NCBI GenBank assembly: GCA_028714335.1
Contig: JAQTMM010000006.1
Coordinates: forward strand, 1-46,185
Reading direction: 5' to 3'
DNA from: Dehalococcoidales bacterium
GTDB taxonomy: Bacteria; Chloroflexota; Dehalococcoidia; Dehalococcoidales; RBG-16-60-22
DNA: 46,185 nucleotides
Shown piece by piece: positions 1 to 8,617 of the stretch (position 1 is its first letter; each line of letters begins with the position of its first letter). Position numbers and translations under genes: made by a program. Under the pieces are notes generated by a model. That model did not search any database, was not told the DNA's origin, and saw only the letters and a list, made by a program, of their open reading frames with translations.

Positions 1-2
1 TA

Positions 3-428
3 TTAAAAAAATACCAGAACGATAAATCGGCGCTGATTGATATTCTGCACGATACCCAGTCAGCTGTCGGCTATCTCCCGCGTGAAGCGCTGGAAGCAAT
101 AACCAAAGGCTTGGATATCCCCTTAAGCCGTGTGTATAGTGTGACTACTTTCTTTAAGGCTTTCCATCTAACACCGCGTGGACGCAACCTGATTAGCGTC
201 TGTATGGGTACTGCCTGCCATGTCCGCGGCGCCGATAAGGTTCTTGCACAGATAGAACAAGAGCTGGGAATTAAAGACGGTGAAAATACCACCGATCTTA
301 AATTTACGTTAGAAACCGTCAACTGCGTAGGCGCCTGCGCCTTGGGGCCGATGGTTATAATCGGGGAAGATTATCATGGCGAAATGACTCCCGAAAAAGT
401 CGGCGACGTGTTGAAGAATTATAGTTAA
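3..428 (+). CDS. NuoE-like [2Fe-2S] NADH dehydrogenase 24 kDa-type subunit, 5' truncated by the window edge
   Basis: The frame is open from position 3 (LKKYQNDKSALIDILHDTQSAVGYLPREALEAITKGLDIPLSRVYSVTTFFKAF). It carries CMGTACHVRGA...CVGACALGP cysteines typical of the thioredoxin-like 2Fe-2S family. The ORF-track start at 111 (TTG) is internal. Confidence 0.9.
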   Translation, partial: LKKYQNDKSALIDILHDTQSAVGYLPREALEAITKGLDIPLSRVYSVTTFFKAFHLTPRGRNLISVCMGTACHVRGADKVLAQIEQELGIKDGENTTDLKFTLETVNCVGACALGPMVIIGEDYHGEMTPEKVGDVLKNYS

Positions 429-445
429 CAACTGGAGGAACTCCT

Positions 446-2122
446 GTGGCTAAACTGAAATCACCGAGCGAGTTGGAAACATTAAGAAGCTCGATTATAC
501 AAAAGAGAGACCCCAATAAACCGTGCATTACGATATGTAATGGCACAGGCTGCCAATCTTACGGCGGCAAAGCGTTGACAGAATCTTTTAGGAACGAAAT
601 CAAGAAGCAAAATCTTGAAAGCAAAGTTGACATCAGGGTTACAGGGTGTCACGGTTTTTGTGAACGGGGCCCCTTGGTAATCATTAAGCCGACAGAAATT
701 CTCTATCAAAGAGTCAGAATTAAAGACGTGCCGGAAATCGTCTCGGAAACAGCCGTAAACAATAAAGTCATTGAGAGGATGCTTTATACCGATAAAGCCA
801 GCAATCAGAAAATAGCCTCCGAGAAAGATGTTCCTTTCTACAAACTGCAGAAACGCTTGATTTTCGGCAACAATGGTTTGATTGACCCCACCTCAATTGA
901 AGATTATCTGGCAGTTGGCGGCTATACCGCTCTGACTAAAGCCATTAAAATGACTCCGGAAAATGTCATTGAAGAGGTAAAAAAATCAGGTTTGAGAGGC
1001 CGCGGCGGTGCGGGGTTCCCGACAGGAAGTAAATGGGAGAGCACCCGTAACGCTGAAGGCGATGTCAAGTACGTAATCTGCAACGCTGACGAGGGTGACC
1101 CCGGCGCGTTCATGGACCGCAGTCTGGCAGAAGGTAATCCCCACAGCGTACTCGAAGGCATGGTAATCGGTGCTTACGCCATCGGCAGCCACGAGGGCTT
1201 TATTTACATACGCAACGAATATCCTCTCGCCGTAAGAAATATGACCACGGCGATTGAACAGGCCGAAGCCAACGGACTCCTCGGCGATAATATCTTAGGT
1301 TCGGGTTTTAGCTTCAAAATAAAGATTAAACGGGGCGGCGGCGCATTTGTTTGCGGCGAATCCACAGCACTGATGGCGTCGCTGGAAGGCAGGGTGGGGG
1401 AACCACGGGCAAAATACATTCACACCTCTGAACAGGGTCTCTGGGGCAAACCGAGCAACCTGAATAATGTTGAAACATGGGCTAACATTCCCTTGATTAT
1501 AAGTAAAGGCGCTGACTGGTATTCACAGATTGGCACCACTGGCAGCAAAGGCACCAAGATATTTGCGCTTACCGGCAACATTACCAACAGCGGCCTCGTA
1601 GAAGTGCCGATGGGCATTAAGCTGCGTGAAATCATCTTCGACATCGGCGGCGGTATTCCTAAGGGCAGGAAGTTTAAAGCCGTCCAGACCGGCGGCCCCA
1701 GCGGTGGTATGTTACCGGAAAACATGCTTGACCTATCGGTTGACTTTGACGAATTGACCAAAGCCGGTTCGATGATGGGTTCCGGCGGCATGATTGTCAT
1801 GGATGAAAAGACCTGCATGGTTGACATGGCGCGCTACTACACTACCTTCCTTGAAGGCGAGTCCTGTGGTAAATGCGTTCCCTGCCGCGAGGGGCTTAGG
1901 CAGATGAAATATATCCTAGACGGCATTACCCAGGGACGCGGTAAAGAAGGGGATATCGAACTCCTTGAAGAGCTTTGTGCCACGCTGCTGGACGCATCGC
2001 TTTGCCAGTTAGGCCAATCGGCGCCCAATCCAGTATTGAGTTCAATAAAATATTTCAGAGACGAATATGAAGCCCATATTAAAGAAAAGAAATGCCCCTC
2101 GGGCGTCTGTAAAATTGGTTAA
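446..2122 (+). CDS. NuoF/HydB-like NADH-binding FMN/FeS subunit with N-terminal 2Fe-2S thioredoxin-like domain
   Basis: GTG start with SD ggagg. GRGGAGFPTGSKW, NADEGDPGAFMDR, GGGAFVCGESTALMASLEG and ESCGKCVPCREG motifs; N-terminal CNGTGCQ...CHGFCERGP. Confidence 0.93.
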   Translation: MAKLKSPSELETLRSSIIQKRDPNKPCITICNGTGCQSYGGKALTESFRNEIKKQNLESKVDIRVTGCHGFCERGPLVIIKPTEILYQRVRIKDVPEIVSETAVNNKVIERMLYTDKASNQKIASEKDVPFYKLQKRLIFGNNGLIDPTSIEDYLAVGGYTALTKAIKMTPENVIEEVKKSGLRGRGGAGFPTGSKWESTRNAEGDVKYVICNADEGDPGAFMDRSLAEGNPHSVLEGMVIGAYAIGSHEGFIYIRNEYPLAVRNMTTAIEQAEANGLLGDNILGSGFSFKIKIKRGGGAFVCGESTALMASLEGRVGEPRAKYIHTSEQGLWGKPSNLNNVETWANIPLIISKGADWYSQIGTTGSKGTKIFALTGNITNSGLVEVPMGIKLREIIFDIGGGIPKGRKFKAVQTGGPSGGMLPENMLDLSVDFDELTKAGSMMGSGGMIVMDEKTCMVDMARYYTTFLEGESCGKCVPCREGLRQMKYILDGITQGRGKEGDIELLEELCATLLDASLCQLGQSAPNPVLSSIKYFRDEYEAHIKEKKCPSGVCKIG

Positions 2123-2145
2123 AAGTAACGTAAGGGTAGGATAAC

Positions 2146-2877
2146 ATGGTTAATATAACGATTAACGGACGACAGATCAAAACGGAAGAAGGCAAAACGC
2201 TACTAGACGCCGCCCGTAAAAATAACATCTACATTCCCACTTTATGCGCTAATGAGGAAGTATCTCCTTACGGAGCCTGCCGCCTTTGCCTGGTGGAAAT
2301 CAAGACCGCTAAAGGCAGAGAACGGCTAGTCACTTCTTGTATTTACCTGGTGGAAGAAGGCTTAACAGTACAAACCGATACCGATCGAATTAAGAAAATT
2401 CGTAAGATGCTTTTAGAATTACTGCTGGCTAGATGCCCGGACTCCGAAGAAATCCAGAAAATGGCTAAAGAAGCCGGAGTTGAGAAGACGCGCTTCGTTG
2501 AGCAGGAAGGCAACAATAAATGTATCTTGTGTGCTAATTGCTCACGCACATGTGAAGAAGTCGTTGGGGTTGCGGCTATCAGTCTGGCACAGCGCGGCGT
2601 GGAACGAGAGATTGTTACTCCTTTTAACGAAGATTTCGCCGATGCGTGCATCGGGTGCGGTTCCTGTGCTTACAGCTGTCCCACCGGCGCGATTACCATG
2701 ACGGATGTTAAAGGCAAACGCATAATAAAATGGCCGCATAATACGATGGATTTCAAACTGAAGAAATGCTCCGTTTGCGGGCAATACTGGGCACCGGAAA
2801 AACAGATTAAGTATATCGCCAAGAAATCAGGCACACCACTTAGCGATTACGATAAATGCCCTGATTGCCGGGACTAA
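2146..2877 (+). CDS. HoxU/NuoG-N-terminal-like ferredoxin subunit with C-terminal CxxC...CxxC extension
   Basis: 2Fe-2S plant-type motif (CANEEVSPYGACRLCLVE) and 4Fe-4S motifs (CILCANCSRTC, CIGCGSCAYSCPTGAI), ending KKCSVCGQYWAP...KCPDCRD. Confidence 0.88.
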   Translation: MVNITINGRQIKTEEGKTLLDAARKNNIYIPTLCANEEVSPYGACRLCLVEIKTAKGRERLVTSCIYLVEEGLTVQTDTDRIKKIRKMLLELLLARCPDSEEIQKMAKEAGVEKTRFVEQEGNNKCILCANCSRTCEEVVGVAAISLAQRGVEREIVTPFNEDFADACIGCGSCAYSCPTGAITMTDVKGKRIIKWPHNTMDFKLKKCSVCGQYWAPEKQIKYIAKKSGTPLSDYDKCPDCRD

Positions 2878-2904
2878 ATCTGTATCTTTTTTAACGGTAA
2901 ATTG

Positions 2905-2930
2905 AGAGGGGCGTAAAGCCCCTCTTTTTT
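2905..2930 (+). terminator. Rho-independent terminator
   Basis: agaggggc-gtaaa-gcccctct followed by a T-run, 27 nt after the preceding stop. Confidence 0.9.
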
Positions 2931-2941
2931 GTGAAAAAATA

Positions 2942-2970
2942 TTGCACACCGTTACTCTTAGGATTATACT
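2942..2970 (+). promoter_or_regulatory. sigma70-like promoter for tRNA-Pro
   Basis: TTGCAC-N17-TATACT, 9 nt before the tRNA 5' end. Confidence 0.65.
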
Positions 2971-2978
2971 TTATGCGG

Positions 2979-3053
2979 CGGGGTGTAGCGCAGTTGGTTT
3001 AGCGCGCAGCGTTTGGGACGCTGAGGTCGGAGGTTCAAATCCTCTCACCCCGA
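2979..3053 (+). tRNA. tRNA-Pro (anticodon TGG), CCA encoded
   Basis: Acceptor CGGGGTG/CACCCCG, anticodon stem CAGCG/CGCTG with loop TTTGGGA, T-loop GTTCAAATC, then CCA. Confidence 0.95.
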
Positions 3054-3084
3054 CCATGCTAAGAAAGGGAAGCATTAGTTTATT

Positions 3085-4125
3085 ATGAACACACCAAATA
3101 GTAATGTCCCGAATAGAAACGATTCCATCGAACGCAACCTTGCCATGGAACTGGTGCGCGTCACCGAAGCTGCCGCCATGTCCGCGGCTCGCTTTCTAGG
3201 CAAGGGTAACAAGAATGACGTAGACCAGGCAGCGGTCAACGCCATGCGCAATGTATTGGGTTTCGTACGGATGGACGGCATCGTAGTGATTGGTGAAGGT
3301 GAAAAAGATGAAGCACCGATGCTGTATATTGGGGAGAAAATTGGTGACGGTTCAGAACCTAAAGTAGATATCGCTGTTGACCCGGTGGACGGCACGACGT
3401 TGACGGCTAAAGGCTTACCCGGCGCGATTTCGGTTGTAGCGCTTTCCGCCAGAGGGACAATGCATTTCCCCCGCAACCTCGTTTATATGAATAAAATTGT
3501 TACGGATGCCGAAGCTAAAGATGTTCTGGATATTGACGCGCCGGTAGCCGAAAACATTAGAAGAGTGGCTGCCGCGAAAACTAAAAATATATCCGAGATA
3601 ACCGTAGTTGTTCTAGACCGACCGCGTCATGAAAAGCTGTTAGAAGACATCAGAAAAGCCGGAGCTAGAGTAAAGTTAATCTCCGATGGTGATATTGCCG
3701 CCGCTATCGATGCCGCGATTCCGGAAACAGATATAGATATGCTGATGGGTATTGGCGGAACGACGGAGGGCGTCCTTTCAGCCGCAGCGATACGATGCGT
3801 TGGTGGCGCAATACAATGCAAAGGCTGGCCCCGCAACGATAAAGAAAAACAGTCTGCTATTGATAAAGGAGAAGACCTTAAAAAGGTTTATACCACCGAA
3901 GACTTAATCAGCAGTGATGATGTATTCTTTGCGGCAACCGGCGTCAGTACCGGTGATTTATTAAAAGGGGTACGGTATTTCAGCGGCGGAGCATTTACGC
4001 AGTCAATCGCTATGCGCGGGCGCTCCGGTACAATGCGCTGGGTAGATGCCCGTCACAATTTCAATAAACTAGGAAAACTCGACGACATGAAATTTGTGAA
4101 AACGCGTAAATGGTCGCAAAGCTAA
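3085..4125 (+). CDS. glpX: Class II fructose-1,6-bisphosphatase (GlpX family)
   Basis: GEGEKDEAPMLYIGEKIG, DPVDGTT and GIGGTTEGVLSAAA motifs. Confidence 0.93.
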   Translation: MNTPNSNVPNRNDSIERNLAMELVRVTEAAAMSAARFLGKGNKNDVDQAAVNAMRNVLGFVRMDGIVVIGEGEKDEAPMLYIGEKIGDGSEPKVDIAVDPVDGTTLTAKGLPGAISVVALSARGTMHFPRNLVYMNKIVTDAEAKDVLDIDAPVAENIRRVAAAKTKNISEITVVVLDRPRHEKLLEDIRKAGARVKLISDGDIAAAIDAAIPETDIDMLMGIGGTTEGVLSAAAIRCVGGAIQCKGWPRNDKEKQSAIDKGEDLKKVYTTEDLISSDDVFFAATGVSTGDLLKGVRYFSGGAFTQSIAMRGRSGTMRWVDARHNFNKLGKLDDMKFVKTRKWSQS

Positions 4126-4173
4126 CCCGGGCGTAATAGCAGTTGGTAGGGTGGGGGAGGTTACATGATAGTA

Positions 4174-5016
4174 TTATCTTGCGGTTACTATCTGCGGAGG
4201 ATTCTGTCCCTGGATAGATATACGGATAGTGCCGTTAACATCTGTACCAAAAATATCAGCGCCGATGGCGTTAAGGTTATTGATTGTTACCTGGTGAGGA
4301 TGCCCGTAAGAATTCCCGATGCCAGCCATGTAAATAGCATATTCGGGTTTTACTATCTGCAAGAAATCCCATGAGGAAGAAGAGTCGGAACCATGGTGAC
4401 CGACTTTAAGAATGTCAATATCTGTCAACATGGACAGCATATCAGTTTCTGCTTCCTTTTCAGCATCACCCATAAAAAGAAAGTCAGTTTGTCCGTAGGT
4501 TAATAAAAGCACAATCGAATCATTATTCTCATCCTCGAAGAAGGGGACGGGTGGATTAAGAACGGAGAATTGCAGCATACCTACTTGAATAACATCACCA
4601 CGAGTGACCGTATAAATCGCCGAATTTTCATTATCAACCGCTGTCATCAAATCATCAGCCGTAGCAGTTCCAGAAGTCTCACCGCGATACCAGAATCCGC
4701 TAACATCATAGTCTTCAAAAACCTGTAATAACCCACCGATATGGTCAGTATCAAAGTGGGTTACAATTACGGCTTCTAATGGGCCATTGACATACGCGCT
4801 GATATATTGGGCGGCGCCGGTGTTTTTCTTGCCCCCATCAATCAATATTTCTGTATCACCAAAATCAATCAAAATAGCGTCGCCCTGGCCAACATCAATA
4901 AAGTGGACGGTGAGAGTATCTGTTGGCGTTTGCGTCGTCGACTTGTTAAACAAGTCACAGGCAGACAAGGTAAAGGTGAGTATTAATACTATGAATATGA
5001 GACAAATATTTTTCAC
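4174..5016 (-). CDS. MBL-fold (ComEC C-terminal-like) hydrolase lipoprotein
   Basis: Lipobox LSAC after a signal peptide; FIDVGQGDAILI, THFDTDHIGG, DILKVGHHGSDSSSS motifs. Confidence 0.88.
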   Translation of the reverse strand: MKNICLIFIVLILTFTLSACDLFNKSTTQTPTDTLTVHFIDVGQGDAILIDFGDTEILIDGGKKNTGAAQYISAYVNGPLEAVIVTHFDTDHIGGLLQVFEDYDVSGFWYRGETSGTATADDLMTAVDNENSAIYTVTRGDVIQVGMLQFSVLNPPVPFFEDENNDSIVLLLTYGQTDFLFMGDAEKEAETDMLSMLTDIDILKVGHHGSDSSSSWDFLQIVKPEYAIYMAGIGNSYGHPHQVTINNLNAIGADIFGTDVNGTIRISIQGQNPPQIVTAR

Positions 5017-5026
5017 ATTAAATCCT

Positions 5027-5055
5027 TTGACAATACGTAGTTTTAACGATAGAAT
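5027..5055 (+). promoter_or_regulatory. sigma70-like promoter for tRNA-Gly
   Basis: TTGACA-N17-TAGAAT, 12 nt before the tRNA. Confidence 0.7.
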
Positions 5056-5066
5056 TATAACTGCAA

Positions 5067-5139
5067 GCGGGAGTAACTCAGTTGGTAGAGTTCCTGCCCT
5101 CCAAGCAGGCTGTCGCGGGTTCGAGCCCCGTCTCCCGCT
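5067..5139 (+). tRNA. tRNA-Gly (anticodon TCC), CCA encoded
   Basis: GCGGGAG/CTCCCGC acceptor, CCTGC-CCTCCAA-GCAGG anticodon arm, GGTTCGAGCC T-arm. Confidence 0.95.
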
Positions 5140-5162
5140 CCAAAATTACCCTAAAGAATTTA

Positions 5163-5318
5163 CTAAAAAGAGCCTGCAGGCTTGTTCTTTAAGTTCTCGA
5201 TTTCTTTATCCACGGGTAGTTTCTTTACGTCGTTTTTACGGCCACCTTTACTACGGTCGTAATAGAGAGAGTTGAGTATCTTCTTAAAGACATTCTGTTT
5301 TTGTTTTTTCTTCGCCAT
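5163..5318 (-). CDS. Small basic protein, 51 aa (absent from ORF track)
   Basis: MAKKKQKQNVFKKILNSLYYDRSKGGRKNDVKKLPVDKEIENLKNKPAGSF; ATG 11 nt after the kinase stop with AGAGG 8 nt upstream. Confidence 0.6.
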   Translation of the reverse strand: MAKKKQKQNVFKKILNSLYYDRSKGGRKNDVKKLPVDKEIENLKNKPAGSF

Positions 5319-5329
5319 ACTAATAACCT

Positions 5330-6445
5330 CTATCCTGGCACATCTACGGTTATCGTTGTGCCTTTTCCTGGCTCGGACTGCACATCCATTTTCCCGCCGA
5401 GGAGTTGAACACGTTCCTGCATACCCGCCAGTCCAAGTTTACTTTGCTTAGCCAAATCACCAATTTTGCCGGTCAGTTTAAAGCCCTTGCCGTTATCATG
5501 TATGGTGATTTTAGTACGGTTTTCGATAAACTCAACCATAATCTTGGCGCTGGTGGCTCCGGAATGACGCCAGACGTTGCGTAACGCCTCCTGAATGATG
5601 CGGAATAGGGCGATGGCAGCTTCCTCCGAGAGGCGATGTTCCTTACCGATTATCTGAACGTTGGTAGCAACTCCGGAATACTTGGTTACTTCCTCGGCGA
5701 GCCAGCGCACAGCCGGTAAGAGACCCAGGCGGTCAATGGCGGCGGGGCGCAGGTCCTGGCTTAAACGCCGCACGCCCTGCAGGATACTATCGGTCTGCTG
5801 CCATAATTCCTCAATGCGTTTTTTAGATTCTTCTGTCATACCGTTGCTGGCAGAAGTTAAAGCATCCAGCTGACGTGAAAGCACTACTAAAGCCTGGACC
5901 GTATCATCATGCAGTTCGTGAGAGATGCGCTTGCGTTCTTCTTCCTGGGCACGGGTAGCCTGCTGGAGGTAAAAGCGGAGGTTTTCATTCATCTTCTTTT
6001 GTTCGGTAATGTTGCGGGCGATGTTTTGAAAACCTACCGGCTTGCCTTTATCATAGATTATACTGGTGGAAAGCTGGATATAAACTTCGGTGCCGTCGCG
6101 CCGGACAACACGCTGTTCATAAGGTTGATCAACCGGTTCATTATTCAGCATTTTTTTTCTAATATTGTGGGCTAGTTCGAGACTTTCTTTTGACAAATAA
6201 TCCTTGGCATTGCCGTTATAAAGTTCTTCCCAGCTAATGCCAATCATATTGATGGCGGCTTTGTTGGCATTAATGAAATTACCGTTCAGGTCATGCATCC
6301 AAATGCCGTCAATGGCGTTGTCAAAAAGGTTGCGGTATCTTTCCTCGGAGGCTTTAAGCGCCTGCTGGGCCGCCTCGAGGCGAGCGACACAATCCCGCCG
6401 GAAACGAAACCATTCAGTTAGATGGCGGAAAAAGTTTATTTTCAG
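5330..6445 (-). CDS. PAS domain sensor histidine kinase (HisKA_3/NarX type)
   Basis: SHELHDDTVQALVVLSRQLDAL (HisKA_3) and HATPase motifs (NVWRHSGA, HDNGKGF, GLAGMQERV). The frame extends upstream of the ORF-track ATG as LKINFFRHLTEWFRFRRDCVARLEAAQQALKASEERYRNLFDNAIDGIW. The likely start is CTG at 6445. Confidence 0.87.
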   Translation of the reverse strand: MKINFFRHLTEWFRFRRDCVARLEAAQQALKASEERYRNLFDNAIDGIWMHDLNGNFINANKAAINMIGISWEELYNGNAKDYLSKESLELAHNIRKKMLNNEPVDQPYEQRVVRRDGTEVYIQLSTSIIYDKGKPVGFQNIARNITEQKKMNENLRFYLQQATRAQEEERKRISHELHDDTVQALVVLSRQLDALTSASNGMTEESKKRIEELWQQTDSILQGVRRLSQDLRPAAIDRLGLLPAVRWLAEEVTKYSGVATNVQIIGKEHRLSEEAAIALFRIIQEALRNVWRHSGATSAKIMVEFIENRTKITIHDNGKGFKLTGKIGDLAKQSKLGLAGMQERVQLLGGKMDVQSEPGKGTTITVDVPG

Positions 6446-7107
6446 GGTATGTCCTCCAGCGTCACCCAGCCCTCTTTAAGCGCCCGGACGACGGCTTCGG
6501 TTCGGGAGCTAACCTGCAGTTTATTAAAGATATGGCCAAGATGCGCCTGAACGGTGCGCAGGCTTAAACAAAGCTCGTCGGCGATGTCTTGGTTACTCAA
6601 GCCGCGAGTAGCTAGTTTGAGAACTTCAATCTCGCGCTCACTTAACATGTCCGTCGGTTTTTTCACCGAGCTTTTACCGGGGGCGGGGACAAAGCGGTTA
6701 AGGACCTTACGGGCGATAGAGGGGTGTAGCACCGATTCACCGCCATAAACCTGACGGACGGCATCGACAAGCTCACGGCCGCGCACGCTTTTAAGAAGAT
6801 AACCGGCGGCACCGGCTTCGAGCAGGCTGAATACAAACTGGTCATCATCATAGGCAGAGAGAATCAAAACGGCGATGGCGGGGTATTTTGCTTTTATCTG
6901 TTTGGTGGCTTCTATACCGTCAACGCCGGGCATGGCGATGTCAATTATAGCAACGTCAGGCTTCACAATCCCAGCCAATCTTATGGCGTCAGCCCCGTCG
7001 GCTGCCTCACCGACAACGTCCATATCAGGCTCCTGCGCCAGTATCTGACGAGTGCCGTCTCTAACGACCGCGTGGTCATCGGCGATTAATATCTTAATCT
7101 TTGGCAT
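6442..7107 (-). CDS. NarL/FixJ-family response regulator
   Basis: MPKIKILIADDHAVVRDGTRQIL receiver and LSEREIEVLKLATRGLSNQDIADELCLSLRTVQAHLGHIFNKL LuxR-type HTH; ATG at 7107 preceded by AAAAGGA. Confidence 0.94.
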   Translation of the reverse strand: MPKIKILIADDHAVVRDGTRQILAQEPDMDVVGEAADGADAIRLAGIVKPDVAIIDIAMPGVDGIEATKQIKAKYPAIAVLILSAYDDDQFVFSLLEAGAAGYLLKSVRGRELVDAVRQVYGGESVLHPSIARKVLNRFVPAPGKSSVKKPTDMLSEREIEVLKLATRGLSNQDIADELCLSLRTVQAHLGHIFNKLQVSSRTEAVVRALKEGWVTLEDIP

Positions 7108-7272
7108 AAGTGTCCTTTTAATTTCTATGATACACCCTGAATACCGCCGACTCAATACTGAAATAAAGCTACATTAAGCAGATATACCTAAAATCAGACG
7201 CATTTAAATAGGCATCAAAGCGGAAGAATAGAAACTGATAGCTTGATACACTGATAATAGAGGTGTATAGAG

Positions 7273-7401
7273 ATGGAATGGCAGATTGTAATAGCTATAT
7301 TGATTGCGGTACCGGTAATAATATTTCCTTTAACGGCGATATCGAACATTGGTAAGATGTTAAAGGGAAATAAGGGTAAGCACGCAGTAAACAATAAGTA
7401 A
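7273..7401 (+). CDS. Predicted single-TM small protein, 42 aa (absent from ORF track)
   Basis: MEWQIVIAILIAVPVIIFPLTAISNIGKMLKGNKGKHAVNNK; hydrophobic N-terminus, basic C-terminus, terminator shortly downstream. Confidence 0.5.
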   Translation: MEWQIVIAILIAVPVIIFPLTAISNIGKMLKGNKGKHAVNNK

Positions 7402-7428
7402 CAAAAATTTACCGTTAATAGAACAAGT

Positions 7429-7460
7429 TAAGGGGCGATATTATTCGCCCCTTATTTTTT
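7429..7460. terminator. Terminator hairpin, possibly bidirectional
   Basis: taaggggcga-tattat-tcgccccttattttttt-like structure between a plus-strand small ORF and a minus-strand gene. Confidence 0.75.
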
Positions 7461-7475
7461 GCATGAATACTTAAG

Positions 7476-7778
7476 CTACCAGGGATTTTCGCGGTTTTTA
7501 AGGGTATGAATCAAGTCATCAATAGAGATAGCGGTAAGGGTAAGGGTCTGGGTATTGCCGCTGGCGCTTAAGCGGATGGCGAGTTTGGCGACGGCTTCGT
7601 TGCCGGGGGCTTCAATGATATTAACGAAGTCGTACTGGCCGAGGAGGGCGTACTGGGTGAGGATTTTAGCCCCGGTAAACTCGACCTCTTTATTGATTTC
7701 CTTAAGCAGTTCTGGGTTTTCCTGTAAAGCCTTTCTACCGGCGTCGGTAAGGGTTGTCAGCATCAGATAGACAGACAT
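7476..7778 (-). CDS. GYD-domain protein
   Basis: YLMLTTLTDAGRKALQENPE...GAKILTQYALLGQYDFVNIIEAPGNEAVAKLAI, typical of the GYD family. Confidence 0.85.
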   Translation of the reverse strand: MSVYLMLTTLTDAGRKALQENPELLKEINKEVEFTGAKILTQYALLGQYDFVNIIEAPGNEAVAKLAIRLSASGNTQTLTLTAISIDDLIHTLKNRENPW

Positions 7779-8092
7779 ATCAACCTCCTACGTATTTAGC
7801 ATGTTCATATTAGAAGGCATTTTTGTAGTTTTGTCAATACAGGGTTCGTTACAAAGATTTTTTTTATTTTAGCTTCATTTGTGGATTATTAGTTTTTAGT
7901 TTTATGGTAATGGAGAGTCAGACTGGTTAATATCTGTTTCACAGTTTCTAGTTTACAGTAGAGAGAAAACGTGCAGCAATAGAAATTTGTCATACTCCAG
8001 CTTATAATATAAAAAATCTTTTTATTTGAGGAGAGAAACAGATAATCTTGTGATATAATAAAGCAAAATAAACACAGGCAGGGGTGATAATT

Positions 8093-8509
8093 ATGACAGA
8101 TGAAACCGTAACACATGATTATGTAGAACTCCTAAAAACCAGAGAAAAAGAGGAGCCGATTGCCGCTACGCTGAAGATGAAGCTGGTGGAGCTGAAACCG
8201 GGTTACTCTAAGACAACAATGAAGATAGGTCCGGAGCACCTGAACTTTAACGGGATGGTATTCGGAGGAGTGGTGATGGCGATAGCCGACCAGGCTTTTG
8301 CTTACGCATCCAACTCACTGGTGATGCCGGCGATAGCGTCGCAGTTCAATATTTATCTACTGTCCGGCGCCAACCCTGGGGATGAGTTAACGGCGGAGGG
8401 GCGTGTATTAAGGAGCGGCAGGCGCATCGGGGTAACAGAAATGACGGTAGTCAACCAGGAAGGTAAGCTTATCGCTAAGGCAACCGGCACGACGATAGTG
8501 ACGGGGTAG
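8093..8509 (+). CDS. PaaI-like hotdog-fold thioesterase
   Basis: HLNFNGMVFGGVVMAIADQAFAYASNS hotdog motif. ATG at 8093 preceded by AGGGG; an extended -10 TGTGATATAAT lies upstream. Confidence 0.87.
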   Translation: MTDETVTHDYVELLKTREKEEPIAATLKMKLVELKPGYSKTTMKIGPEHLNFNGMVFGGVVMAIADQAFAYASNSLVMPAIASQFNIYLLSGANPGDELTAEGRVLRSGRRIGVTEMTVVNQEGKLIAKATGTTIVTG

Positions 8510-8549
8510 TTGAGGATTTAGTAGCTGGGTATGTTTTAACAACAATTCC

Positions 8550-8578
8550 TTGACAACACATACTCTAAATACTAGTAT
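8550..8578 (+). promoter_or_regulatory. sigma70-like promoter
   Basis: TTGACA-N17-TAGTAT, 40 nt upstream of the ORF at 8618. Confidence 0.65.
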
Positions 8579-8617
8579 TAAAAATACGTTACTTAAGAAT
8601 ACTAAAAATGGAGACTT

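Noticed and set aside
4174-5016. Apparent loss of an MBL His (THFDTDH instead of HxHxDH)
   Set aside because: HxDxDH is normal for ComEC-type MBL domains, so it is not an anomaly.
5163-5190. GCCTGCAGGC palindrome with a T-run as a strong terminator
   Set aside because: Perfect palindrome leaves only a short stem once a loop is allowed, and it overlaps the end of the 51-aa ORF; too weak to call.
4787-5275. 162-aa plus-strand ORF
   Set aside because: Reads through tRNA-Gly and antisense to the MBL lipoprotein and the 51-aa ORF.
7889-8116. 75-aa minus-strand ORF rich in Phe/Tyr/Cys
   Set aside because: Lies in an AT-rich intergenic region carrying the thioesterase promoter and overlaps its start; composition typical of noncoding AT-rich DNA.
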